Source: Rhodoferax sp. (GTDB lineage: Bacteria; Pseudomonadota; Gammaproteobacteria; Burkholderiales; Burkholderiaceae_C). Taken from it: 8,535 nt of DNA. The DNA lies in contig JAQTSL010000149.1 of the NCBI GenBank assembly GCA_028711355.1, positions 1 through 8,535 of the forward strand. The letters are read 5' to 3'. The position numbers were made by a program, and so were the translations under genes. The notes beneath the pieces are model-generated. The model was not told the DNA's origin, searched no databases, and saw only the letters and a list, made by a program, of their open reading frames with translations. Below, piece by piece: positions 1-7,083 of this stretch (position 1 is its first letter; the number at the start of each line of letters is the position of its first letter).

Positions 1-601
1 CTTCGTTGAGGCTGATCGTCAGCACGGCCTGCTGGCCCTGCGCCAACACCAGCGCCGCGTTGGCGCGGTCAAGCACACCGTCGCGCCGGGCCAGCGCATT
101 TTGCAGATTTCGTTGCGCATTCTCCTGGATGTCGATCACCGTCACCCGGCTATCCAGTGCGGCCACCAGCGCTGTCACCTGCGCCACCACCGAATTGGCT
201 GCCGCCACCACAAAAGAATGCCCGGCTCCTTGTTGCTGCCCGTCGCCCACCTTCATCACGTCGATCGTGACGTCATCAACATGGCTTTGCAGCATATCGC
301 GCACCAGGTAGCGCGCGGCCGATCGAAGCTCTTCTGGCGGCACGTTGGGCGTGTCAATTTGCAGCAACTGGTACTGCTCAACGCACAGCATCAGCAGGGT
401 GTCCTGCCCCTTCAAGCCCAGCTCTAGCAACGCACGCGCCGCGTCTGCCGGGTTGTCACCGGCCTGACGCACCACACCGGCTTTGCGCACCACCACCAAG
501 CCGTCGGCAGCAACACCAGCCAGCACATAGGCAACATCGCGCCGGTACCAGGACAGCACCAGCCGGTCAGAAGACGGTTTTGACTGCCAGGGCCAGCGCA
601 T
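1..601 (-). CDS. mshI: MSHA biogenesis protein MshI, 3' end beyond window
   Basis: Only the first 200 residues are visible; the frame is open to the window edge. MshI belongs to the inner-membrane assembly platform of the MSHA pilus and is related to the PilM-like, actin-fold cytoplasmic proteins of type IV pili. The visible part has a short basic N-terminus (MRWPWQSK), then strand-rich segments such as RLVLSWYRRDVAYVLAG. It also has the family-like stretch LCVEQYQLLQIDTPNVPPEELRSA (about residues 72-95, split here by description) followed by ARYLVRDMLQSHVDDVTIDV. No signal peptide or clear membrane helix is seen in this part. The ATG at 601-599 is effectively the only start, because an in-frame TGA lies two codons upstream. 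No good Shine-Dalgarno sequence is visible, but a small ORF ends 2 bp before the start. The gene follows mshQ on the same strand, so the assembly genes probably continue beyond position 1. Confidence 0.85.
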   Translation of the reverse strand, partial: MRWPWQSKPSSDRLVLSWYRRDVAYVLAGVAADGLVVVRKAGVVRQAGDNPADAARALLELGLKGQDTLLMLCVEQYQLLQIDTPNVPPEELRSAARYLVRDMLQSHVDDVTIDVMKVGDGQQQGAGHSFVVAAANSVVAQVTALVAALDSRVTVIDIQENAQRNLQNALARRDGVLDRANAALVLAQGQQAVLTISLNE

Positions 602-603
602 GG

Positions 604-717
604 CTAGTCAAATACCGCTGCTGCGGCAACGTTGAACAGAAATATATCGGTCATCAGCAAGGTCAGGGTCGGATCAGAGATCGCTTCGAGTCTAATAGCT
701 TTAGGCGCCTGATTCAT
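604..717 (-). other. Possible 37-residue leader ORF upstream of mshI
   Basis: A short ORF (ATG at 717-715, TAG at 606-604) fills most of the gap between mshQ and mshI and stops 2 bp before the mshI ATG. The predicted peptide starts MNQAPKAIRLEAISD and ends in a hydrophobic run, IFLFNVAAAAVFD. About 54% of its third codon positions are G/C by hand count, below what the neighbouring genes show, and no convincing ribosome binding site precedes it. A second in-frame ATG would give a 16-residue version. It may be a translationally coupled leader, since mshI itself lacks a ribosome binding site, or chance. I do not recognise the peptide. Confidence 0.2.
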
Positions 718-754
718 AAGGGCCAGAATCAAAAAAGATATGTAACTTTTAAGA

Positions 755-3700
755 TCAGTAATTCTCGCGGCGGTAGATCAAGGGGGATTTATAGACGCCA
801 AAGGTGGCGCGGCCAGCCAGGCTGGGCAGATAGCCGGGTGCCGTCAAAGTGACGTCGGCACTACAGCGACCATTGGTCGGTCTGGTGAGCGTAAAAGAAC
901 CCAGGCCGGATACCACGGCCGCTGGCGTTGTCACAAAACCCAGACCGGTGCAAAGTGTTGCGCCCGTTACGCCAGCCGTGTTCACGCTGCCACCGGGCGC
1001 CGACAAGCTGTCGGCGCTGCTGGTCACCCAGCTTGTACCGTTGTAATACTGAACGGTAGTTTTGATGGGCAACGTGAGGGACTCAGAACCATACGCATTG
1101 CCTATTTTCAGACGGCCGAAGTAGACCGCTGTTTGCCCAATCAAGGCATGGTCAACGCCAGTTGTGGTATCGGTATCGAGATCAAAAATATCCACCCCAA
1201 CACCATCGCTGTCCACCGGCGCAATACCCACGTTGAGTTGGGCATACGGGCCATCGGGCGATACGCCACGTGACACCGAGATTGGTGCAGAAAGATCCGC
1301 AGTTCCGCCCTGAAAACGCTCAGCAACATCCGTGATGCCTGTCACCACCAGTCGGGGTGTCATGCAAGTGGCAACCGCGCAGTTGGACGGCAACACCGTG
1401 GCGTCCATGGCCGCCAGGGCCAGCGAATGCACCAAGGGGTCAAATTTGGCAAAGTTCGGACTCGCCAGGGCATCATAATTTTGTGTCGTGGTCGGGGTCG
1501 CTCCCGCTGTTTCTGCGATCAACTGGAATTTCACATTCATCGGTTCACCCAGGTAGCTGAAGGCAGGCGAGGTACATGCCGTCACCCCATCTGCCACCAG
1601 CAAGCCATTGGCGCACAAATCAGCGCGATTTTCTATCGACGCATCCGGATCGGGCAGCACCCTGAAGTGGTCTGGAATAAACCGACCCAAAAAGTCGCTG
1701 GCAGCGGTGTTGCCAAAATTGCAGCCATAATGACCATTGGCATCAAGCGTATTGGAAGAGTCCAGTGCGCAATCTCCTTTTGCTGTATCAATGGCTGCAA
1801 AAGTTGTGTCGGTCACTGCCATGCTGCCAAACTTGAAATAGCCCACCTCTTTGTAGCTAAAAGTTCCGCTGGCCACCCCGGTTTGGGTTGCTGCGGCAGT
1901 GAAGGCACCAGTAAGACCCCCTACGACTGCTGTGGCAGTGTGTGCTTCAAGCAACGCGTTATCCACCGTCGGCTGCCCGGTGTAACCGGCAATGGCAGTG
2001 GCAGTCACGGCAAAGTCAACTCCGGCTTTAACCACTGGCGTTGCGCTGACGCTCGCGCCAGTGATGTCAGCATGAAGCGCAACAGCATCCACCACCAGGG
2101 TTTGCGGCCGAATCACAAAATCATCGGACGAACAACTCGCCGACGAGCCAGCGGTCATGCGCACCTTGGCCTGTTTAACCGCACCGGCATAAGTCCAGGA
2201 TACCGATTTCTTGCCGACACCATTAAAGCTGACGTTCTGGCTCTGTAGCGACGAATAAGTACCGCAACTCCCGGTGGACGCATTGACAAGCTCAACCGCC
2301 ACTGACACCGGACTGCCTGAAGTGCCCAGCGCAGACCCGCTGGATGTCTTCACATCCAACGTGAACGCGGTTGATGCCAGCTTGGTAAAAATGGGGGTTC
2401 CCACGGCTTGGCCCACCTCAACCGCATCCAAACACAGCGAAGAAGAAGCAAACACCATCTGGCACGCTGAACCACCCCCCAAATTCGTGCAACTGGGGGT
2501 GGCGACAGTAGGCGTGGGGTTGACGCTGCTGATTCCTAAGGTGACCGTTTGTGCCGTGGTTACCGGCAAACTTACCGTGGTTTGGCCTGAACCACCACCT
2601 GTGATACTGAAAGCAAGGGTTCCCCCCGGCGAACCCGCCCATGTCAGGTTACCGGTGACATCTGTCGCAGTGAAATGCGGCGCTGTACAAGCCGCGTTGA
2701 CGCATGCCTTGATGATCAACTGCTCTGGGGCACAGGTCTTGCCAGCACCAGAATGCTCAATCTGGATATGGTGCGGTGCCGCCGCCGGTGCCGAGTAGGT
2801 GACCGAAATCGGCATGTGGTTGACATAAACCGTGCGTGACTTGGTGCTTCTTACAGCCAAGGCGGCACCAAATGTCGTTGCATTGATGTCTGTAGGTGTC
2901 CAGGTAGTTCCCCACAGGTCAGACGCGTTACCGTGCGCTTCATACACATCTGTTGTGGTGTAGGTAGTGGCTTGGGATCGGTTTGTTGCACCAATCACCC
3001 CCGCCTTGACCAGGCGCATGGCAGCGTCATTGACACGGCTGTTTTTGGATGCTTTGCGTTGCAGGTTGACCATCACACCCAAGATGGTCGCTCCCGCGGG
3101 TATGGCAAAGCTGTAACCGGTGCACTTTAAATAGTTGGTGGTGCCGTTGACCGAGGCAGTGGCGTAGAGGGCATCACTTAAATTGACGTTGCTGGTGGGC
3201 GTGGGGGCCCAAGCGACCGAGCCAATACCAGTTGCATTGACACAGGTGCCCGGATTGCCCGTGACCGTCGTGAGCCCTGGCACCACCGCGCAGGGTGAGG
3301 TGCCCAAAATAACAAAACCATGCGGACAGGTCACACCCGAACCAGTCAGGTTGAAATAGGTATTGCTGCTGGGTGCAATGGGCGTCGCGGGCGAGTTGAA
3401 GGTAACCGTGTTGTCGGTAGCCGTGGCGTTTAACGTACCACGCCACTTGGATGCTGGTGTCTGCGACAGTGTCAAGGCAGCATTGGCAGCCTGGGTCCAG
3501 ACTGCGCTGGTGTTATTGCCGTCACTATCGATATATTGAACACTCACCGAACCTGCATTGGTGATGGCAGCTTTTTTTTCAACCCGAATATAGGCATTGG
3601 GCGCATTGATGCTGCCATTGACGGTGGCCCTTGAGTTTTGATAGACGCGCATGACGCGGTCGCCCGAGGACAACCCGGTGCCGTCGAGGGTTCCGTTCAG

Positions 3701-4183
3701 TGTGAAAGTACCCGTGTTGTTATTGCCCACCCGAAATTGCGCTTGATTGGTCAAGGTCATGGTAGAACCCACGGGCAGTGAAACGCCAGTGGCATCAATG
3801 TTGATGTCGGTATCGTCAAAAGTCCCGTCACCAGACAGCGTGCTGTTGACCCCCTGCATATTCAAAGCGCCACCGTTGGTACCAAAGGTTCCGTTGTTGA
3901 CGACATTGCCATTGACCGTCAAGTCCTGGCCATCGTCGTCGAGCGTGGCACCGGTATTGATGGTTAGTGTTGCTGCGGTACGGTCGTTGCCGTTCAACGA
4001 CACCGTATAGGGCGAAACCAGAATCACGGAGTCGCCGCTGGCAGGTTTGGTTGTGCCACCGGTACAAGTCCAGGTGGCTGACGAATTCCAATCGCCGTCA
4101 GCCTTGCTGGTACAAGTAACCGCCATGGCTTGCCCCGCCAGCAAGGTCAGCGCCAACACTATCGCTTTCACAAGAATTTTCAT
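755..4183 (-). CDS. mshQ: MshQ-like secreted protein with C-terminal DUF6701 domain
   Basis: Predicted secreted protein of 1142 residues, the last and largest product of the pilin part of MSHA clusters. An Sec signal peptide is clear (MKILVKAIVLALTLLAGQAMA, cleavage after about residue 21). Residues about 22-280 are low-complexity and rich in Asn, Thr and Gly, with repeated short strands (NTGATL, NGNVVNNGTF, NGTLDG), suggesting a beta-solenoid or beta-sandwich. Residues about 281-360 carry several Cys. Residues about 470-690 include the MshQ-like HHIQIEHSGAGKTCAPEQL segment. The C-terminal part matches the DUF6701 pattern: DDFVIRP (687-693), GRFIPDHF (833-840), FGRLKIGNAYGSESL (1022-1036), QYYNGTSW (1045-1052) and the end GVYKSPLIYRRENY. 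Numerous Cys suggest disulphides formed in the periplasm. Its role is not firmly known; a tip adhesin or tip-complex protein is an inference. The ATG at 4183 is preceded only by a weak AGG-type site. An A8 tract lies at residues 202-204. Confidence 0.9.
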   Translation of the reverse strand: MKILVKAIVLALTLLAGQAMAVTCTSKADGDWNSSATWTCTGGTTKPASGDSVILVSPYTVSLNGNDRTAATLTINTGATLDDDGQDLTVNGNVVNNGTFGTNGGALNMQGVNSTLSGDGTFDDTDINIDATGVSLPVGSTMTLTNQAQFRVGNNNTGTFTLNGTLDGTGLSSGDRVMRVYQNSRATVNGSINAPNAYIRVEKKAAITNAGSVSVQYIDSDGNNTSAVWTQAANAALTLSQTPASKWRGTLNATATDNTVTFNSPATPIAPSSNTYFNLTGSGVTCPHGFVILGTSPCAVVPGLTTVTGNPGTCVNATGIGSVAWAPTPTSNVNLSDALYATASVNGTTNYLKCTGYSFAIPAGATILGVMVNLQRKASKNSRVNDAAMRLVKAGVIGATNRSQATTYTTTDVYEAHGNASDLWGTTWTPTDINATTFGAALAVRSTKSRTVYVNHMPISVTYSAPAAAPHHIQIEHSGAGKTCAPEQLIIKACVNAACTAPHFTATDVTGNLTWAGSPGGTLAFSITGGGSGQTTVSLPVTTAQTVTLGISSVNPTPTVATPSCTNLGGGSACQMVFASSSLCLDAVEVGQAVGTPIFTKLASTAFTLDVKTSSGSALGTSGSPVSVAVELVNASTGSCGTYSSLQSQNVSFNGVGKKSVSWTYAGAVKQAKVRMTAGSSASCSSDDFVIRPQTLVVDAVALHADITGASVSATPVVKAGVDFAVTATAIAGYTGQPTVDNALLEAHTATAVVGGLTGAFTAAATQTGVASGTFSYKEVGYFKFGSMAVTDTTFAAIDTAKGDCALDSSNTLDANGHYGCNFGNTAASDFLGRFIPDHFRVLPDPDASIENRADLCANGLLVADGVTACTSPAFSYLGEPMNVKFQLIAETAGATPTTTQNYDALASPNFAKFDPLVHSLALAAMDATVLPSNCAVATCMTPRLVVTGITDVAERFQGGTADLSAPISVSRGVSPDGPYAQLNVGIAPVDSDGVGVDIFDLDTDTTTGVDHALIGQTAVYFGRLKIGNAYGSESLTLPIKTTVQYYNGTSWVTSSADSLSAPGGSVNTAGVTGATLCTGLGFVTTPAAVVSGLGSFTLTRPTNGRCSADVTLTAPGYLPSLAGRATFGVYKSPLIYRRENY
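3572..3579 (-). repeat. A8 homopolymer inside mshQ
   Basis: Eight A residues on the coding strand span the codons GAA AAA AAA (Glu202-Lys203-Lys204) of mshQ. Homopolymers of this length in genes for surface proteins can promote replication or transcriptional slippage. A one-base change would truncate the protein soon after its N-terminal region. No in-sequence evidence shows that switching occurs. Confidence 0.9.
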
Positions 4184-4347
4184 ACGCCCGGCCTGTTCAT
4201 GGTGAACCGTGCGCTCAAGGTGCGCGGCAAAATATAACCAGTCATGTTCACTGCAAGAGGCAAAATTTACTCTCTATTCAATAGCTTTTAACACACTATC
4301 CACAATTGCTGGAACCCAATTTTTCATAAATTAAAAGTGGCATCAAA
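4184..4347 (-). other. AT-rich gap between mshP and mshQ, possible internal promoter
   Basis: This 164-bp gap is the longest break between the mshP and mshQ reading frames and is clearly more AT-rich than the genes around it. It holds a perfect small palindrome (CTATT-C-AATAG at 4274-4284) next to AGCTTTTAA, the kind of AATAGCTTTT element that also occurs near 694-702. On the minus strand, TTGTGG and TATTGA are separated by 16 bp and could be a weak -35/-10 pair for mshQ. No coding region or strong terminator is visible. Confidence 0.3.
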
Positions 4348-4830
4348 TCAGCGTTCCATCGACGCCGAGATGCTGCGCTCAATAAAGCCGATGCTGCCGA
4401 CAGTGCCGGTGGAGGCGACCGCGCTGAACTGGTAAATGAACCGATTCGGGGTACCGGGTGTCGCCGCTGCTTCTTCGTAATCATTGCGAACGCAATTCAC
4501 GGTCACGCTAAAGCCACCGTCAAAAGTGGTCGCCAATGGCGTCGTCGATGATGTCGGTGCTGAAGAAGGTGTCGCTGGCACCGGCAACACCGGGCACGCT
4601 GGCGGTGTTGCCGTGCTGGCCACCACGCTGCCAATGACCCACTCCAGGCCAGCGCGTGCCGCCCAAAAGGCGCGCGTGCCCTGCACATCCTGTGCCGAAG
4701 TAAGCTGCTGTGTATTGGAAAAAGTCACCATAAACGCTCCCAGCGCGGCCAGGAAAACGACCAAAAAAATCGCTGCTATCGCAGCAAAACCGTGCTGTTG
4801 AGGCCGGGATGGCATGGCTTGAATGCTCAC
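4348..4830 (-). CDS. mshP: MSHA minor pilin-like protein MshP
   Basis: Prepilin-like protein of 160 residues. The leader ends HG, followed by FAAIAAIFLVVFLAALGAF (about residues 15-33), the N-terminal hydrophobic helix of a class III signal sequence. Residue 5 of the mature chain is Ala rather than the usual Glu, as in the GspK/PilX group, and this fits the known MshP pattern. The next section (NTQQLTSAQDVQGTRAFWAARAGLEWV) resembles the PilX/GspK helix with its AARAGLEW motif. A Pro/Ser/Thr-rich stretch follows, with two Cys in the periplasmic part (near residues 85 and 113). The GTG start at 4830 overlaps the toxin stop (GTGA) and has a GGGGG tract 7 bp upstream. An ATG at 4815 would shorten the leader to nine residues and is a real alternative. 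In other clusters mshP directly follows mshO; here a toxin-antitoxin pair intervenes. Confidence 0.87.
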   Translation of the reverse strand: MSIQAMPSRPQQHGFAAIAAIFLVVFLAALGAFMVTFSNTQQLTSAQDVQGTRAFWAARAGLEWVIGSVVASTATPPACPVLPVPATPSSAPTSSTTPLATTFDGGFSVTVNCVRNDYEEAAATPGTPNRFIYQFSAVASTGTVGSIGFIERSISASMER

Positions 4831-5348
4831 GACGCAGCCCCCAAAGGCAAATAAAGCCGCATCGGCAAATCAGCGCACTGCGTAAAGCCGTAGTGCAGAT
4901 AAAACGCCCTGGCCTGCTTGTCTTTGGCATCCACCAACAGCGCCAACGCAGTCACCTGCTTGCGCGCCTGCAAACACCGGGCCACCGCACACCCTAGCAA
5001 CACACCCCCTAATCCTTGCGCACGCCGGTCAAGCCGACAAGCCAACCGCCCCATGCGAAAACACGGCACCGGATAGCGTGGCAGATGCGGGCGATCAGCA
5101 GCGCTCAACTGCGTTGCGTCCAGTTCGGCGGCACTGAGCGTGTAGTAGCCCAATACCTCACGCGGATGTTCGGTATCGACCAGCACATAGACCGCGCTGA
5201 CACCCTTGCGAACGTGTTGCGACGCAAGTTGGGCCAGGTAGGCGTCGAGCGCCGGTACGCCACACACAAATCCAGCACGGTCATGGCGTGCCACATCAAG
5301 TATTTGTTCTTCAAGCACGTTTAACCCGGGTTGCCGCTTGTAAGGCAT
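4827..5348 (-). CDS. TacT-like GNAT acetyltransferase toxin
   Basis: Predicted Gcn5-related N-acetyltransferase toxin of the TacT/AtaT type, 173 residues from the ATG at 5348. Known members acetylate the amino group of aminoacyl-tRNA using acetyl-CoA and so block translation. Visible signatures are HDRAGFVCGVPALDAYL (22-38), YVLVD (54-58), GYYTLSAAEL (67-76), LPRYPVPCFRMGRLA (89-103), the acetyl-CoA loop RAQGLG (109-114), LALLVDAKD (135-143) and ARAFYLHYGF (146-155). The last motif contains the Tyr expected near the active site, so the enzyme looks intact. The start is uncertain: the ATG gives a 38-bp overlap with the antitoxin gene, while a GTG at 5318 gives an 8-bp overlap and 163 residues, close to the family's usual length. 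The frame is open further upstream, to 5429, but that part lies inside the antitoxin gene. The stop overlaps the GTG start of mshP. Confidence 0.88.
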   Translation of the reverse strand: MPYKRQPGLNVLEEQILDVARHDRAGFVCGVPALDAYLAQLASQHVRKGVSAVYVLVDTEHPREVLGYYTLSAAELDATQLSAADRPHLPRYPVPCFRMGRLACRLDRRAQGLGGVLLGCAVARCLQARKQVTALALLVDAKDKQARAFYLHYGFTQCADLPMRLYLPLGAAS

Positions 5349-5580
5349 TCTGCAGAGCCGGGTTGGGTGCAAAAGCCTGGTTAATGGCGCCAGCAAATGC
5401 AGCAAAGTCATGCTGGGACAACGTAACACGCGATTCGCTGTCTATCAAGGCCAGCGCTTTTTCTTTGGCCGCCATACGTACAAATCCGGCCATGGTGGTG
5501 CCCATCAAAGCCGCTGCGCGCGACAAAATATCTTTGTCAGAAGCGTCCATTTTGAGGTCAAAGCGGGCAATGGCGGTCAT
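5311..5580 (-). CDS. DUF1778 ribbon-helix-helix antitoxin (TacA-like)
   Basis: Antitoxin of 89 residues from the DUF1778/TacA family, which pairs with GNAT toxins. The N-terminal half (ARFDLKMDASDKDILSRAAAL, then GTTMAGFVRMAAKEKA) is a ribbon-helix-helix DNA-binding dimer that in known systems represses its own promoter. The C-terminal part (VTLSQHDFAAFAGAI followed by FAPNPALQNAL) is the toxin-wrapping segment, matching the usual ending with a PNP motif. The ATG at 5580 has an AAGGA ribosome binding site 7 bp upstream. The gene precedes and overlaps the toxin gene, the normal order for this family, and lies 104 bp after mshO. The upstream palindrome fits autoregulation. Confidence 0.9.
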   Translation of the reverse strand: MTAIARFDLKMDASDKDILSRAAALMGTTMAGFVRMAAKEKALALIDSESRVTLSQHDFAAFAGAINQAFAPNPALQNALQAATRVKRA

Positions 5581-5587
5581 GGTGCTA

Positions 5588-5592
5588 TCCTT
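5588..5592 (-). promoter_or_regulatory. Ribosome binding site of the antitoxin gene
   Basis: AAGGA on the minus strand, 7 bp before the ATG at 5580. It is clearly better than the sites in front of the neighbouring pilin genes, which fits a module with its own translation signal. Confidence 0.6.
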
Positions 5593-5610
5593 GGATCTGG
5601 TTTGTCTATA

Positions 5611-5627
5611 TACGGTATATTACCGTA
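5611..5627. promoter_or_regulatory. Palindromic operator of the toxin-antitoxin module
   Basis: Perfect inverted repeat TACGGTA-TAT-TACCGTA, 31 bp upstream of the antitoxin start. It sits in an AT-rich stretch (TATA, ATATAC) that could also supply a -10 element. Ribbon-helix-helix antitoxins bind such palindromes in their own promoters, so this is the best candidate operator. The assignment is inferred from position and symmetry. Confidence 0.6.
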
Positions 5628-5684
5628 TCTACCCCCACAGACTTGCATCTCAAATAGTAGGCGGGCTCTGAGATGGCGGGTACT

Positions 5685-6587
5685 TCACGGCGTGTTGTCC
5701 ACATGCACCTCGTGGTACAGGCTGACGGTTTCGTTGCTAACTGTCAGACCCAGTGAGATGCGCACAATCGCATTGCGTTGATCTGCGGCATCGTAGGCAA
5801 CACTCCAGGTGTTGACGTTGCTGGAAAGAATGGAAGGCGGATGGCTCAGGTCAGCCATCATGGCAGTTTGCAACGCAGCACAACTTGCGGGCGTGGCATA
5901 GGCCGCACCCAGTGCCGGCCGGGCCCAACGATACAAGATGCCGGTAGCATCGCCAGCGGCCGAACTTGCCCCCGCGACAAACACCAAGCTGACCACCTGC
6001 TCATTGGCCGGCACGACATGAAACCGGCTGCTGCCAGACTCCAGGGGGAAATGCGTCAGCCCGCCTGAATAGGTGATGGGGATGGCAGTTTCAGGTGGGC
6101 TCAGCACCGCCACCGAAGGGGCACTGCTGACAACGGCCGTATTGGACAGTTCATACGCATCAGCGCCGGGAATGCCCAGGTTATAAACAACAATCAGGTC
6201 GTTGGCGGCAATGGGTTGATCGCCCAGCATATTGAAAGTGGTCGCAGCCGTCGTACCCGCAAAGTCCAGCGCACCGCTGCCAATGGTCCGATAACGCGCC
6301 CCGGTGGTGGTCGGTATGAACTCAATACAGGAGTTACCTGCCGGGGGCATGCGAATGCTGTTGGGCAAGGCTTTGTGAATGTCGCGCGCCATACGTCGTA
6401 CCACGGTGTCGGCGGTGTCGGTCAGCGTGGCGCGCCGGGCACTGGCAAAGTAGGCATCAATCGGGCTTTTCATAAACACCGACACCATGCCGCCAATCAC
6501 GCCCATCAGCACAATCACCATGATCAGCTCGACCAGGGTGAAGCCGGTTTGTGCAGATCGGCCAGATTGATGCAACGGTTGCGCCAT
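5685..6587 (-). CDS. mshO: MSHA minor pilin-like protein MshO
   Basis: Prepilin-like protein of 300 residues, resembling the GspJ/PilW type of minor pilin. The leader (MAQPLHQSGRSAQTG, 15 residues) is followed by FTLVELIMVIVLMGVIGGM, with the peptidase site G|F and Glu at mature position 5. The segment after the helix (KSPIDAYFASARRATLTDTADTVVRRMARDIHKALPNSIR, about residues 40-79) is typical of MshO/PilW-like proteins. The rest is a beta-rich periplasmic domain with two Cys, one near residue 87 and one near 238. The gene begins 1 bp after the mshD stop, and no strong ribosome binding site is visible, so translation is probably coupled to mshD. The next gene on the strand is the inserted antitoxin, not mshP as expected. 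Confidence 0.92.
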   Translation of the reverse strand: MAQPLHQSGRSAQTGFTLVELIMVIVLMGVIGGMVSVFMKSPIDAYFASARRATLTDTADTVVRRMARDIHKALPNSIRMPPAGNSCIEFIPTTTGARYRTIGSGALDFAGTTAATTFNMLGDQPIAANDLIVVYNLGIPGADAYELSNTAVVSSAPSVAVLSPPETAIPITYSGGLTHFPLESGSSRFHVVPANEQVVSLVFVAGASSAAGDATGILYRWARPALGAAYATPASCAALQTAMMADLSHPPSILSSNVNTWSVAYDAADQRNAIVRISLGLTVSNETVSLYHEVHVDNTP

Positions 6588-6588
6588 G

Positions 6589-7083
6589 TCAGTAGTTGGT
6601 CCGGTAGCCGGTCAAGCTGACCACCTCAGCACCATGGGTGACGGTGACGGTCACTCTTTTTGCTGCAACTCCCAGCGTTGCAGCGTCATCCGTCACGCCA
6701 ATACCAATCACATAACTGGACAATGCGCCTGGCAAATCAGTGAAATCAGCATTAGATTTACCGTTGTAGTCGTCCACGTCGTCATAGGCTGTTCGCAAGG
6801 CTTCCTGGTCAGCGGCTATGCGAGGAAAGATACAGGTCGGTGGGCTCGCGTCGGGATCACCTCGATCAGGGTCACAGTATCGTTTGACCAAAATCTCTTC
6901 CAGAATCGAATCGGCCAGTGCCAAGGCTTGCTTGCGCAGCATCGGGTCGGCGCTGGCCGCGACCACCGTGTTCATCACTTGCAAGATGCCGGCCAGCCCG
7001 GCGCTGATCACCACAATAAAGATGATCAGCTCAATCAGCGTAAAGCCACGTTGCCTTGACGGGACGGGGGCTGGCTTAGTCAT
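6589..7083 (-). CDS. mshD: MSHA minor pilin-like protein MshD
   Basis: Prepilin-like protein of 164 residues related to the GspI/PilV type of minor pilins. The leader MTKPAPVPSRQRG ends at the peptidase cleavage point and is followed by FTLIELIIFIVVISAGLAGI, with Glu at mature position 5. The post-helix region (DPMLRKQALALADSILEEILVKRYCD) is characteristic of MshD. It is followed by a stretch with a Cys pair (RYCDPD and PTCIF) and a beta-rich end (KRVTVTVTHGAEVVSLTGYR). I chose the ATG at 7083, which overlaps the mshC stop by 8 bp; an ATG two codons upstream (7089) is also possible. The frame stays open much further upstream, to 7281, but that would run through mshC and put a long tail before the prepilin leader. 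Confidence 0.92.
   Translation of the reverse strand: MTKPAPVPSRQRGFTLIELIIFIVVISAGLAGILQVMNTVVAASADPMLRKQALALADSILEEILVKRYCDPDRGDPDASPPTCIFPRIAADQEALRTAYDDVDDYNGKSNADFTDLPGALSSYVIGIGVTDDAATLGVAAKRVTVTVTHGAEVVSLTGYRTNY

Noticed and set aside
730..752. Hairpin AAAAG / CTTTT with T-run just after mshQ
   Set aside because: The stem is only five mostly A-T pairs around an 8-base loop, too weak to call a terminator despite the T-run on the minus strand.
1427..2248. 273-codon plus-strand ORF
   Set aside because: It lies wholly inside mshQ on the opposite strand. The peptide is rich in Arg, His and Cys with no recognisable domain, typical of an antisense shadow of a GC-rich gene.
5349..5429. Upstream extension of the toxin frame
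   Set aside because: It lies inside the antitoxin gene and adds residues without GNAT similarity; the family fits a start at 5348 or 5318.
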